Source of the DNA: Aselliscus stoliczkanus
Taxonomy: Eukaryota; Chordata; Mammalia; Chiroptera; Hipposideridae
NCBI GenBank assembly: GCA_033961575.1
Contig: CM066728.1
Span: 180,783,678 to 180,847,677, forward strand
Length of the DNA stretch: 64,000 nucleotides
Reading direction: 5' to 3'
The notes beneath the pieces are model-generated. The model searched no databases and was not told the DNA's origin. It saw only the letters and a program-made list of their open reading frames with translations. Below are positions 1 to 11,352 of the stretch, one piece after another (the stretch's first letter is position 1; every line of letters starts with the position of its first letter). A program made the translations under genes and the position numbers.

Positions 1-1458
1 TATTTAGATTTTTTGGTGTATTTTATAGTACTCTATCAATTTGTTGAAGTATGACTGTAGGCCCCACAAACATAGAAGTTCTTTCTGTGAAAATTATGCA
101 GTAATTTTTTTACTCAAATCTGAGCAGTCTTTTAGGCTCTGTGGCCCAAGACAGCTTGTGTTGTCATCCATGTCTTGGGACTTGCGGCGGTGGGGGGTAG
201 ATTCTGGATCCTACCAGTGGCTTCTATGGACATGCTATAAGATACTGCCCTAAAAAGTCTCACCTTGGGAAAGTGTCCCATTGGCCTACTCTTATGATCA
301 TCTATCAGGCATATCCCCATCCTGGAGCCATAGTATGACTATATTTTATTTTAAGTATGGTCTAACATATTCTCTGCCAAACAGGCAGTAAGTCTTTAAT
401 GTAGTGGTTCTGATCCTTCTCCCTACACCCAAAGAGGGTGGAGGGCATGTGTGTGAAGGTGATTCTGATCATCCACAGAACTTCACTGAGAATAAGGGCC
501 GGGGTCTAACATGTTTCCATTGATCCATCTCTAGACACTTGCTGCTAGGATTTCCACCACTTGTTTGTGTCAGGGAGTTTGGACTCATTTTTAATGGTCA
601 TGGGTCCATAATACCATTGGTTGCTCCAGACATATGCTGTCTTAGGTCATGATGATAACAAACAGTTAATGCTGATGAGGAAAATAGTTATTTAGCTCAA
701 GGAGATACATGTACACTAGGTTATATATTGAAGGGCTTATTAGTCACAAACAATAACAGTGTAACTTTGGCTTACCTACATTCCTTTGCACTATTATATT
801 TTAAATAACATCTCAATATATGTATATTAGTATTCTAAAATACAATATATAATAAGTTACCTAGAGACATTACCCAGAACTTCCTTATTTTAGATTGATC
901 CCTGAGGGACCCATGACTGAAAAGAAAAGCTGTGGACTTGTGGTACATGTTCAAATACAGTTTAGTAGTTATTTGTGCTTGCTCCACTGAGCCCATGAAC
1001 CTAACATCATTACAGAATCAGTTTTGTGTGTGTGTGTTTTTTTTTTTACCTTTTAATTAAACATTTAATGAAAAAATCATTTTCATGTAGAAAAGTGCAC
1101 AAGCCATAAACAGATTTTTACAAAGGGAACACACCTATGTAATCAACACTCAGATTAAGAAAAAAAAAAATCACTGGCATCCCTGAAGTCAGTTTTTGTT
1201 TTAATTCTACAGTATTTCCCATTCACTTGTTGCAGGATAACATTTTTAAAAACATTTTTTAAAAACCCTTTCCACAGCCCTTATTAATGATTTTCTTCCA
1301 GTAATTCTGCAGGCTTGATGGAAATTTTTAGCCCCTTGAAGGTTAGTCAAGTGAGAAAAAGCCAAGTTCTGTTCTGACACCTTTTGCTCTAACTGACCTT
1401 TGCAAATGCATCTCCACCAAATGCAACGAATAGTACACTTTATTTTTTGTCCCCTTAG
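1..1458 (+). other. probable last FOCAD intron, no exon seen
   Basis: Apart from the repeat at 1030-1190, this stretch is AT-rich and shows no open frame flanked by splice signals that I could support. It ends in a pyrimidine-rich tract and TTAG just before 1459. If the next exon is FOCAD's last, this is the 3' part of the final FOCAD intron. Confidence 0.45.
1030..1190 (-). mobile_element. old LINE-1 3'-end fragment (L1M-like)
   Basis: A T-rich tract is followed by AGAAAAGTGCACAAGCCATA and, further on, AACACACCTATGTAATCAAC, a word order I associate with antisense 3' ends of ancient mammalian LINE-1. It is diverged and has no visible target-site duplication. The family call is from memory. 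Confidence 0.4.
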
Positions 1459-1532
1459 CCACCCTGCTGACCTTGAGAGTTCTCCCGGAGTTTAAGAAGA
1501 AAGCCATATGGACCAGAGCATATGGTTGGTGA
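1459..1532 (+). CDS. FOCAD: terminal coding exon, probably FOCAD (focadhesin)
   Basis: A strong acceptor (TTTTTTGTCCCCTTAG) precedes a 74-bp exon. Two bases (CC) complete a split codon, then 23 sense codons run to TGA at 1530-1532. The tail reads ...LRVLPEFKKKAIWTRAYGW-stop, a basic, well-formed C-terminus rather than noise. Focadhesin is a large HEAT-repeat-like protein linked to focal adhesions. In human 9p21 FOCAD and HACD4 are convergent neighbours, and this exon lies about 8.6 kb beyond the HACD4 stop in the expected orientation. The identification therefore rests on synteny, splice site, frame and a recalled resemblance to the FOCAD C-terminus, not on an alignment. The upstream exons are outside the window or were not found. 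Confidence 0.62.
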
Positions 1533-3611
1533 CCAGTTTTGCAGTAGCCAGCCACATTCTCAACTGGAAGAGGAAAACCATACAAATAGAAGAAATTTTT
1601 TTAGAATTCGTATCTGGGATCACTGAAACGTGAATCCAAGAGTTAAGGGTCGTGAAAGGGTGGCCACATAACTGACAGCCTGAACCGTGCATGCTAGGAC
1701 AGGGGGCGTTGCTTCAGTACCCAGGCCAGTGGAGACTGAAACAAGAACTTGAACTTTCTTTTGTTTGGCTAGAGTTCAATCTGAATATTTTCTTTTTGAA
1801 AACTGACTATATGATCTCCTCCCCACTAAATATGAGTAAAATAATCTTGTGAATTTTATGCATGTGACTTTTGTTTTAAGGCACAGGGGAGATTTTGTTA
1901 GCAAAGCCAACTATAGTGGTGACAGTGGCATCATGATCTATTTCCCATGAAGTCTCTAGAGGATATTTATTGACTCAGAGTTAGACATGTTTTCTTATTC
2001 TTATTGATGAAACAGTCTCTTGGCACTGCTATACACTTTTAAATAACGAGCATGGTGTTAAACATAAGCTAAATGAGATTCGTTAGCAGTGGCTATCATT
2101 GTCTTATGCTTGGGTCTCTTGAATGCAAATGGAAATTATCCAATTCAAAGTAACATTAGCTAAAAAGGAGTATGTATTAGTTCACAAACCAAGAAGTTAA
2201 AGAATAGCTCTGTCTGATCAGGCACAGTTGCATCCAGTGAGTCAAACCTTGCCATCAGGCTTTGTTTCTCTCAGGGGCACTCCACGTAGTTGGCAAGATG
2301 GCTGCCAGCAACCTCAAAGGAACAAGAGGTGTCTTTGCTCCCAGCTATGGCAGAAGCAACATGGGGAGGATGTTGATTCAGCTTGAATGACATGTGAGTC
2401 CTTGGAAAGTGGGGTACGGTAATTGACCAGGCCTGGTTTATATGTCACCTGAACTAGGTTCCCCCAGAAGAAAGATTATGGGATGCTGGGCAAGCAAAAA
2501 AATGGCAAATACCTCCTTGACATATTAATCTTTTTTGCAAGTACACATCTCTATCTTAATCAGAATGACTAGTGGTCTAATGACAAGTAAATGAAGGTAT
2601 GTGACAGAACCCTCAAGGGCTGCATTTTACTCAGGGGCTTCAGAATGAGCCAGCATTTTTGCTAATTATCTTTCCTTCATGCAGTCATTAATCAGGACAG
2701 TCTTTAGTCAATCATATAAACATACTGATGTATACATATCTGGGATCACTGGGGAGAAAATTTGTGCCATTGGAATAAGGTACTTTTGTGTCTGTCATAC
2801 TATAGCACCGTGTCTGGTACTTATGAGCACCATGCAACTTTCAGTATTCCCATGTGACATTACCTTCATGCTGTCACCAAGTATTCCTCACTACCACTTA
2901 GATGAAAAAAATAGCTCAACTAGCTTTCCTTTCCAGATATCTGGATTTATGTTTCCAGGTTTCAAATAGTTGTGTTTCACTGTGTAACTCAAATCTGTTC
3001 CCAGGTCATAGTTCTTTCTTTTGCTGAACTCCACAGAATGCTGAGATGCCTGGGGAACAAAACGGAAAGGGGAGGGAGGAAAGGCAAGCTCTCAGGTAGA
3101 CCTGCATTGCCAGTATTTCATGTATATTCTCCCTTAAAGGTTGGGCGAGAGGGAAATGAATTTGAAGGAAGCAGAACATTTACATTAGAGGCCAGCTTCC
3201 CCTTTCTCCCCATCCACATACACTTTCTTATAGGTCTTCCAATTAGAGGCCGAAATTCATCTATTAATTCATCTCCATTTTCAAATGGAGAAAACACGTC
3301 TCATAAGTGGCAGAGCTATGCCTAGAACCAAGCTCCTAGAACCCCAGACCCAGTGTTCTTTCTACATCAGGCTCATCACTACCCGCTTTAAGATAAAAAC
3401 TCCCATCAAGGATTAAACCTTGGTTTTAATGTGCCTGTGGTTTAAGATGCTTTGTTACACTTATGGCTTAATATGCTTAATATAGATCACTGTAATCAGA
3501 TCAAATAAATAAACCTGTTTCATGTTAATAAGGCTCTGGAATTGGGAAATTTAGGAGTGTATCGATAAGGAAAATTATCGATTAGCTGTGCACAGACTGA
3601 TTGATTAAATT
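1533..3611 (+). other. probable FOCAD 3' UTR then spacer; MIR-like piece near 3260-3350
   Basis: No further coding signal is visible. Possible cleavage signals on the plus strand are AGTAAA at 1835-1840, ATTAAA at 3412-3417 and overlapping AATAAA at 3504-3513; none can be chosen from sequence alone. Around 3260-3350 the wording (TCATAAGTGGCAGAGCTATG) resembles the conserved core and tail of a MIR element. Confidence 0.35.
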
Positions 3612-4215
3612 GAGGCTCGATACGCAGGACACACCACCACAAGCCGTTTAAGAATGGATAAAAGGTTTATTAAAAGGTTTAATATTAACAGGGGAAGAGC
3701 TAAAGAAAATGGAAAGTAAAGTAAATAGTTACAGCATACCACCAGGACCCCATCGGCATCAGCACCGGCAAAACATCACGGACAAAGCATCATCAGCACC
3801 GGCAGAGCATACCGGGCGAAGCATCATCAGCACCGGCAGAGCATACCGGGCGAAGCACAAAGTTGCATCAGGGCAGTGGCAGCTGCTGCTGCTGCGGCTG
3901 CTGCTCAGGGACTTTTCAGCTCCCTTCTTATAGGGGTCTGGACAAAGAAGGCTTAGTGCCAAAAGACTAGAGCTTGGTGCCAAATGATGTATGCTCAAGT
4001 ACATATGGGCCCGGATCTGGCCAGGAGCCGGGCAGTTGTGTGTTACTTTTATCTCCTTCCGGGCTACTGCCCAGAAGTTGTTTCTAAAATTTATCTTATC
4101 CCAGTTCCTCAAGGGACGGCCAGTTCCTTGAGGGAGTGGGTGCATACCCAAGCTGTATCTTCTCCTATGACTCCGAGCAAGCCTTCATTCTATATCATCA
4201 ATAGAAGGAGCTACA
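3612..4215 (-). mobile_element. LTR-like element (solo LTR), minus orientation
   Basis: Read on the minus strand, the segment opens with TGTAGCTCCTTC and closes with GAGCCTCA (TG...CA ends). It has a TATA-like CCCTATAAGAAGG near 3930 and an AATAAA polyadenylation signal near 3667-3672, in the order U3-R-U5. No internal retroviral gene is attached, so it looks like a solo LTR of an old endogenous retrovirus-like element. The flanks are AT-rich and no exact target duplication is evident, so the ends are approximate. It contains the 34-bp tandem repeat at 3756-3854. Confidence 0.5.
3756..3854 (+). repeat. 34-bp tandem repeat inside the LTR
   Basis: Three units run head to tail: 3756-3786 (31 bp, diverged), 3787-3820 and 3821-3854 (34 bp each, identical), starting GCATCATCAGCACCGGCAGA. 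A CAG/CTG-rich run (about 3881-3905) follows. Confidence 0.9.
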
Positions 4216-4366
4216 GTTAAAGAACAGGTCCTTCATGGGTTGAAGGACTTAAGGTTCCTGGGCCAGCTTGCAAACATGGATGGCAAAAAAAGGCCAGTGA
4301 AGAGGAAGTGGGCACTGAGGAACCCCTGAATTTCCCCCCGTGAGTCAGCAGGCAGAGGGCTCACTA
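4216..4366. other. short spacer between LTR and mini-mariner
   Basis: Nothing recognised; moderately GC-rich DNA between the LTR-like end and the palindromic element. Confidence 0.4.
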
Positions 4367-4446
4367 TTGGGTCGTCAGGAAAGTCATGACGCATTTTTGC
4401 ATTGAAAAACGTAGAAAAATACGTCATGACTTTCCCGACAACCCGA
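4367..4446. mobile_element. 80-bp palindromic mini-mariner (MITE)
   Basis: Two 32-nt arms match in inverted orientation at 28 of 32 positions, around a 16-nt centre. The left arm begins TTGGGTCGTCAGGAAAGTCA and the right arm ends CTTTCCCGACAACCCGA. The element is flanked on both sides by TA (4365-4366 and 4447-4448), the target duplicated by Tc1/mariner transposases. Size and architecture match MADE1-type palindromic mariner derivatives, but the terminal sequence differs from MADE1 as I remember it. It cannot encode protein and would depend on a transposase supplied elsewhere. Confidence 0.85.
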
Positions 4447-4667
4447 TAATACTCAAGGAAAGGATGAAAAATCAACCCAGAGTTCTAAGCCTAGACTGCC
4501 TTTTTGGATTCAGCCCAGTTGCTTCCCATCCAAACTATATCCCTATTCCTTCATAAAATTCATAGGATTTTTCTATTCAGGGGAGCCTCTCAAGGGTCTA
4601 AAATGTAAGATCCTAAATTTGACAATCTAACAGTTCTAAATTTCAACATTCTAAGATATAGGTCACT

Positions 4668-4789
4668 TGGGCCAGACAAGTGGCACAGTGGTTAAGCGCT
4701 GGTTTGGGAAGCCAGTGGCCCCAGTTTGGGTCCCACATATGAGGGCCAGTGACACTGCTCTAAAAAAAAAAAAAAAAAAAAAAAAGAGG
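4668..4789 (+). mobile_element. short tRNA-derived SINE
   Basis: About 100 bp of tRNA-like sequence with an A-box-like GTGGCACAGTGGTTAAGCG, a B-box-like AGTTTGGGTCC and a pure A tail. It is bounded by an exact 16-bp duplication TAAGATATAGGTCACT (4652-4667 and 4790-4805), which proves retrotransposition and suggests a fairly recent insertion. Confidence 0.93.
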
Positions 4790-6489
4790 TAAGATATAGG
4801 TCACTAGAATAATAACACCCTTTCTCTTGGTTACTGGTATGACCTCAGGTGAGAATTAACTGTTTCCCTTAGGATATTTCACTTTGTTCTCCAGAAACCA
4901 AAAGTCTCTGCTTTTTTTAGACCAGATGGTCTTAACTATATACAAAGGGAAAAGTTTCCTAAAAAGTCATCTTCTGTTTTTGAAATCATAAGTTGCCACG
5001 ATAAATAGCATGCTGGGATATACTAACAAATTAACGTGTGAGGTTAAAGCCTTGTTATGAGTCTCAGAAGTATCCAACTCTCTGATTCTTGATTTGAAAA
5101 ATGTACATTTGGAACAGATGTTGGGATCCATTTAAGTGCCTAAAATCTTCTTTGTGTTTTATTTGTAATGTAATGGCTCCATGGTAACTAATAGGCTGTT
5201 AATAACTTTTTTTTTTTTTGAAGTTGATTGCCAGTTACTTCTCCAAATGATTTTAACCAAACATATTGATATTATAATTATATAAGGAGTAAGGCTTTGT
5301 TAAGGACTCAGCTAGTGTCTTGAAATAACTTAGTCACTTTGAAAGTAAACAGGAGTTTGAGATTTTTGTTAAACATTTTAGTAACTTGCTGTTTTAGAAG
5401 AGAAATCAGATCATTTGGTTAAGAGGATGGGGCCTTCCATAAAGCCAGTTTTGTAGGCTAGGTCTCTGGTCAGTTTGTATCTCTGACCCCAACCAGCCTA
5501 CTCTTAGCTGCAGGCAATGCACATGGAACCAGGGGACAGAATGTGGCTGGGACAGTCCACAGCCTTCATCACTCTTGTGGAAGGGAAAAACACCTCACAG
5601 CATCATCTTCATGTAGAAATTGTATCATCATTGCTCTGGTCCTGGAAAATACTTTATTCTGATTCTGGAAATTCTAAATTCTTTTTTTTTTTTAATGTAT
5701 GATATACATGTATATAGTGTTAATGAAATAGTGTGTTTGTATGTTATCTGTTAATCTTCATAAACAATAAACAGTAAAAAAAACTTTTTAATTGAAATTT
5801 AGAAAGATCAATTCTTGTAAAACATAGAGAACATATAGAATAATATTCAGCTTAATTATTGGATATAAAACTGAATTAAAATAAGAGTGATGACTTCCTG
5901 ACTTCGGTTTTGTTTCTCGGATAAAAGGGATGACTTACCTCACACAGTAGTTTGAGGGTTAAAAGAAAGACTACAGAAATATGCTTTATAAATTCTAAAA
6001 TGTAATAGAAATACTACCACTTTTGTATGTTTCACTGAAAATAAACAGTAGCTATACAGCTTGAATACAGGCCTGACACTGTATACGTCGGGACTAGAGA
6101 AAATAATGGAAATTTCTTAATTAAGAAATTAATAATTAAAACATTCTAGAAGCAATTAGCACATTAAGAAAAGATACTATATAAGTTAAAAAAAAGTGTC
6201 TTCTGAACATGAGGTACTCTAAGATTAATCAAATATAATTGAAACATCACCTAATTAATCTGATCTGTCTTTTTCTCCATAAAGTCAGAGTTGCACAAAC
6301 AATAATGAGTGTCTACTACGTGCCACCATACAAGGTTCTGGGGTACAAAGTGAATAAGATATGATGGTCCTGTCCTTGGGGAGCTTCCATTCAGAAATTA
6401 TAAATCAATAAACCATCATGTAATAAAGAAAAGCATCTAGAAAACATGCTATCAATTTCCTACTTCTGTATGGCCCTTGTTAATTTACA

Positions 6490-6640
6490 AAGGTTTAATT
6501 TTCCTTACTCCATTTATTCTTCACAACAACCTTGGGCAGCGAAGGAAACTGGAACTTGGAGAGTCATTCAATAAGTAAATATTGGAGCTGGATTTCAAAT
6601 CAAACCAGTGTTCTTACCTCCAGACCACATTATCTCTTAC
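6490..6640 (+). repeat. MIR-like ancient SINE fragment
   Basis: Words such as TTCTTCACAACAACCTTGGG, then GGAAACTGGAACTTGGAGAG and GGAGCTGGATTTCAAATC follow the order of the MIR consensus (core, 'fewer caps', tail). Diverged, no target duplication visible. Confidence 0.5.
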
Positions 6641-6974
6641 AGGACCCCATGGTTCAGCTGAATACCACAAAGTAAGTACACAGTGGACCTGCTCGTATAC
6701 ACGTATCTAATGAATTAAAGCATGTTTTTACTAATTGATTTTCATATGAAATTGACTGTAACCTTTGTTAAGATAGTGTTTTAAATACCAGCTACCTTTA
6801 GCAAAGATAGGCTATAGTTAATAATTCCTATTTAGTATGTTTAAAATATATGAAGCATAAGAAAAAGTGAATGCCACTTTTCTAAAAACAGAGAACTACA
6901 TTGTATGGTGGCTTTTATTGAAATAGTTCTTTTTAGCAATTTTCTGTCCAAAGCTGAAATACTTTAGATTCAAA

Positions 6975-7165
6975 AGCAGAGGTTCTTCAACTTCACTGTG
7001 CAGAGGCTCCTTTGAGGAGCCCATCAAAATGCAGGTTCCGGGCCCATTACCAAAGCTTTTGATTCAACAGGTCTTTAGTGAAGGCCAGGAATCTGCATTC
7101 TAAACAGGCTTTCTGGTTAATTCTTTGACCATACGTAGCTCCCTGGAATTACTTTGAGAAACTGC
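6975..7165 (-). mobile_element. MER5-like hAT-Charlie DNA transposon fossil
   Basis: GGTTCTTCAACTTCACTGTG at one side and TTACTTTGAGAAACTGCCCC at the other form the imperfect inverted ends typical of MER5. Between them are AATGCAGGTTCCGGGCCC and GGAATCTGCATTCTAAACAG. Family call from memory of the consensus. Confidence 0.5.
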
Positions 7166-7866
7166 CCCAGAGAAAAGTGCCATATCAAAATTAGCATATC
7201 ACTTAGACCCAGAATAAGAAAGTAAAAATTATCCGAACACAGGAAAACAAAATAATGCTTCAAAGCAAAAATAAACAAATGAGAGAAAGATGTTGGGGAA
7301 AGGGGAGACTTTTTATTATTTTAAATCACTTTAATTCTTTAGCACAATAAAATAAATTGTGTTTTCTTTGTACATATGTTTAAATAAATAAGAGATTCTT
7401 CTTCCAGATAAAATTTAGATATTGATGTTATAGTTACTTCAGCTTTTGAAAGACAGATTCTTAAATGTGATACTTTGCTCAAAATAGGCAGAGTAAGGTC
7501 TAGTAAAAAACAAAACAAAACAGAAAAAAGCTCTCTTGGGAACTTCGGTAAGATGTAGTACATTCTTTAGTAACAAACTTGTTTGCAAGAAGCCTGGTAT
7601 AGGTTTTATGATGTTGACCTGTGCCCAGCACATTGTAGGCACAAAATAAGTGTTTCTTGAGTGAACATAAGCGTGTATATGCAGCTGACTAGGTAGGGAT
7701 CAACTCATTCTACTAAGGTTAACCTATTTATGGAATCAAAAGCTGAAACCGGGATAAGAGTGTTTCTTGAAAAGCATACTTGAGTACAATAAAACACATC
7801 TATACTGAATGAATATATGTGGAAGAAATGTTAGTTATTGCTTTTCATTCAAATAGCTTGATAAAG

Positions 7867-7983
7867 GGCCGGCCAAGTGGCGCGGTGGTTGGGCGCTGGC
7901 TTGGAAGGCCAGCGGCCCCAGTTCGGATCCCACATATGAGGGACAGTGACTGCCCTCAAAAACAAAACAAAACAAAACAAAAA
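7867..7983 (+). mobile_element. short tRNA-derived SINE
   Basis: Starts GGCCGGCCAAGTGGCGCGG, has the B-box-like AGTTCGGATCCC and ends in (CAAAA)n. It is flanked by an exact 17-bp duplication CAAATAGCTTGATAAAG (7850-7866 and 7984-8000). Confidence 0.93.
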
Positions 7984-8118
7984 CAAATAGCTTGATAAAG
8001 AAAAAGCTCAGGGACTCTGATGATACTACATGTGTGTGCACACACGTGGATGTTTTACTTGTATGTTTTAGGTAGACTTTTGCTTAGTAATGAAGTAAAT
8101 TCTCCAAAGAACTTTTGA

Positions 8119-8206
8119 TTTGGAGCAGGGTTTGTTTGTTTTCTCAGCACCAGAGGCACTGCTTTGGAGCAGGGTTTGTTTGTTTTCTCAGCACCAGAGG
8201 CACTGC
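8119..8206 (+). repeat. perfect 44-bp tandem duplication
   Basis: The unit beginning TTTGGAGCAGGGTTTGTTTG and ending CCAGAGGCACTGC occurs twice without a mismatch, at 8119-8162 and 8163-8206. It may lie in or just beyond the HACD4 3' UTR. Confidence 0.95.
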
Positions 8207-10174
8207 TGCTGTTGTTACGATTCCTTCACTTGGATTACTTGGGACTTCAAGGAAGATCATTTAAAAAGTTATGCCTTATGCATTTAAAATATCTAATATT
8301 TCCTATTTCATCTATATTAATTAGATTTGAGAAACTAAGCTTTTGACCTCACTGAACAAAATAAAATGGAGATTTGATGGACCTACAAGTTAAAACAGAT
8401 AGCCAAAGAAATCAACTTTGCAATATGGGTAACATCCAATGAACTAGATGCGTACTCTTTGGGTTTCTTAACCTGGGAATATGAACTTGAGTGGGAGAAG
8501 AAATTACGTCCTTATTTTCACTAATCTCTAATGAAATTTAGTGTTTCTTTCAATTATGAATATAGGCAACCAAGCACAATAATACTGACAATTGTGAATT
8601 TGTCACCATAGGAAATCACAGATCTTTTTATGTTACAATTGTTGCAGATATCTCAAATTATTGTCAGTACTCATCTCTAGTTCAAAATTACCATAGTTAT
8701 AAATTTACTTGTGTTTCTTTTTGGTCTTCTAAGAAGCAGAGGGTTCTTCAGGTAATTTGCTTTAAAAATTTAAAGTATTATTTAGCAATGCAATTTTAAT
8801 TTCTTATAATGACCAAATATAGTTTCTCTAGTTCTTTCTCTTCATTTTGGTGATTCTAGATGTATATTTCAGCAGTGTATGTAGCCATCTTTATTGGGAG
8901 GAAGCTAGACAAAGTCACCTCAAATTTATGAAGGGATTCTGTTTTCTTTGCACACTAAAGATTTCAGTAATTTTTTTCATTTAAAAGTAAAATAAGCAAC
9001 TTTCAAAGCAAAATGAAATGTAGCTTTTTAAAAGGACAATCTTAATACTTATTTTAAAATTCCAAATATGATACTTAAATTTATAAAGTTATCAATTATC
9101 TTTGTTAATGCTCAATTGTTTCTTTTCAAATGTTTCATTTAGTGGTATGAGATTACCACTTTTTTATAATTACATTTTCCTACCTGGTTTTTATGTAACA
9201 AAATAATTTAGTACCTTTTATATAGTTTACTGGATAATAAGATTCCATATTTCTTTCAAGAAAACTGAATGACACACTGATGGTTCAGAAGTGATTCTAT
9301 TAGTCAGTGATTCACATATGTTTTAGATCTTCAAAGAAAGGAGTTTTCAAACTATAAGTGATGACTTATATATGACATGGTATAGTAATTAGCAATAGTA
9401 ATTCAGTAATAAATGATCTGCAGTATGACTAGTTCTTAATTTTCTTACCTCCTTTAAATGATTCACTATACTTTTGTAACTTTTATCTCCCTATAAGGTA
9501 TATATGGCCTGATTTTTTAAAAGGGAATATGGAGCATTATTTGTGTATTTATCAAAGGTATTCTGTTCTCATTGCATCTTCTTTTAAGGCATCAAAACCC
9601 AAATAACACGTGTAATATTAATGAATACTCTTTCAGGGTTTGGGAAAACGTTTAATTTTCTAAGTGGACCTGATGTTTAAGGTGGGTGGTAACTCTGGGA
9701 ACAGTGACATCTGTCCGTAAAATATTATTCTAGACAACTGCAAAGCGTATTTCACAGGCTCCCCTCCTGTGAGTCTGATGCTATTTGGGAGCTCAGAAAG
9801 AAATGAAATGGATGCAAATAGATGTAATTTAGGTTAACAACTTTGGTTTCTCAATTTAATTGAATCTATTCCAGTTCATCTCTGATTTCTCATACCCTTA
9901 TAGTGAAATAACCAGGCTTCCCCTAATATAAATTTAACTTGCATAAAATCCACAGCTTTGGGAAACAGGTTGTTCAGAGTATGTGTTTTGAAAATAAACT
10001 TTAGACTCATAGACTGCTGTGATATGTCTAGCGTTTGGGAAGGAGCAATTATTTCATATCATGGATTTTTGTCAAATACTAGGTATTTTTCCACCAGAAT
10101 GCTTCCTGTATTGTGCTTACTGCAGCGGAATCCACAGCCTGTTTTTTTCTTATGCCACATCAGAATGCTGTCCT
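8207..10174 (-). other. HACD4: probable HACD4 3' UTR / downstream flank
   Basis: This AT-rich, largely repeat-free stretch follows the HACD4 stop codon on the minus strand. No other coding signal is seen. The true 3' UTR end cannot be fixed from sequence; one candidate polyadenylation signal is listed separately. Confidence 0.4.
8890..8895 (-). terminator. HACD4: candidate HACD4 polyadenylation signal AATAAA
   Basis: On the minus strand CCCAATAAAGATGG lies about 1.3 kb past the stop codon. No strong GU-rich element follows, and a further AATAAA exists near 7312-7317, so this is only a candidate. Confidence 0.25.
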
Positions 10175-10257
10175 TCACATTTTCTTCTTTTTAATGGGAA
10201 AGACTCTGAGGACGTCTCTTCTTTCTGAGTAAAGATGACTGTAGGTAAAATACATAC
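10175..10257 (-). CDS. HACD4: HACD4 exon 7 (last coding exon)
   Basis: 83 bp, completing Gly206 and encoding residues 207-232, then TGA at 10177-10175. The protein ends [10 protein letters not shown]. The acceptor is CTTCCCGTTAG. The lysine-rich end fits a cytosolic ER-retrieval tail. Confidence 0.96.
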
Positions 10258-11314
10258 CTAACGGGAAGAAGGAAATGGAAAAGTAAGGCTGATCAACCAT
10301 ATCTTTGGAAAGAACCATAGTTTTAAAATACAATTACAGCACTGCCTGGAGTCCAGGGATGAGACACTTGCAAGGGAGATTCAAAGAAGGAACGCTTAAA
10401 GAGGCGTCCATGTTTCCTGCAGAATGGAAAGTAAAACAAACCCCTCCATCTTACTATTTTGTTCATTGCAAGGAATTCATTTTTCCCTTTCTTTAAGGTA
10501 GCGCTCTCCACTTCCCCTAATGCTTCACATTTGTCCTCTCTTTTATGTATTGTTCTTATATATCTGATAGTTGTTACCTTCTGGAGGTAATCATTATCTT
10601 GGGGATTTGTGAAGATAGAGGTGGGGAAACTAAAATTTAATAGAAATCTTTTTCCAAATTTCGTGGGAAAAAAATTGATCAAATTTTTTCAACTGTAAGT
10701 TTTTGTTCCATGCATTTTTCTTGAGCTTTAGCATCCTCTCCCACTTGTCTGCTGGGAAATGCTAGTACAGGGTCAAACAAACAAGAAAATAGACATAAAT
10801 AGAAAAAACAGAAATAGTCAAGCCTTCTTAGTTTGACATCTGAATTTCGTTTGTAGGAATCTGTGTCCATGGTCAAAACTTTTATATTTCATACATAATG
10901 CAGTTATATTTTCTGCTAGTAAACCTGTTCTGGTTCGTTTCTTGTTCATTTGCTCTTGTGGTGTCCTGAAAAGAGCCTTATAATTTCTAGGTGCTTTGCT
11001 AACAAGATCTACTTCATTGTGTCAGGCATCCTGTTTGGTCTTGCCTGTGTATACAGACCTTTCTGTTAAGGTAGATAGCAACACAAACCAAAATGCACAG
11101 GAAGAATGTAAAAACAAAACAGAAAAGCCACTTACCTATAAAGAGCATCATGAGATATATTTTCAGCACATATGGGAAATAGATGGATAAGTCAAAGGGC
11201 AGCTTGGTGGAGTAAGTGCCAAATGATTCAAAATAAGGCAGCGACTGATAGATGGCAAATGCTGTTCAAAGAAAAAAGAAAGAATCATGGAGGTTTCCTT
11301 AATTTGCTATGGGG

Positions 11315-11352
<38 letters not shown>

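Larger units (their letters stand above)
4806..7866. other. AT-rich spacer with ancient repeat fossils
   Basis: No gene seen. About 6300-6430 (CTACTACGTGCCACC ... GGGGAGCTTCCATTC) is an ancient dispersed repeat. About 6490-6640 resembles MIR. About 6975-7165 resembles the MER5-type hAT element listed separately. Confidence 0.4.

Noticed and set aside
3756..3854. CRISPR-like repeat array
   Set aside because: Units are directly adjacent without spacers, and this is a mammalian genome.
3759..4151. 130-codon minus-strand open frame with Cys/Ser-rich repeats
   Set aside because: It is the LTR with its tandem units; no retroviral or cellular protein similarity is visible.
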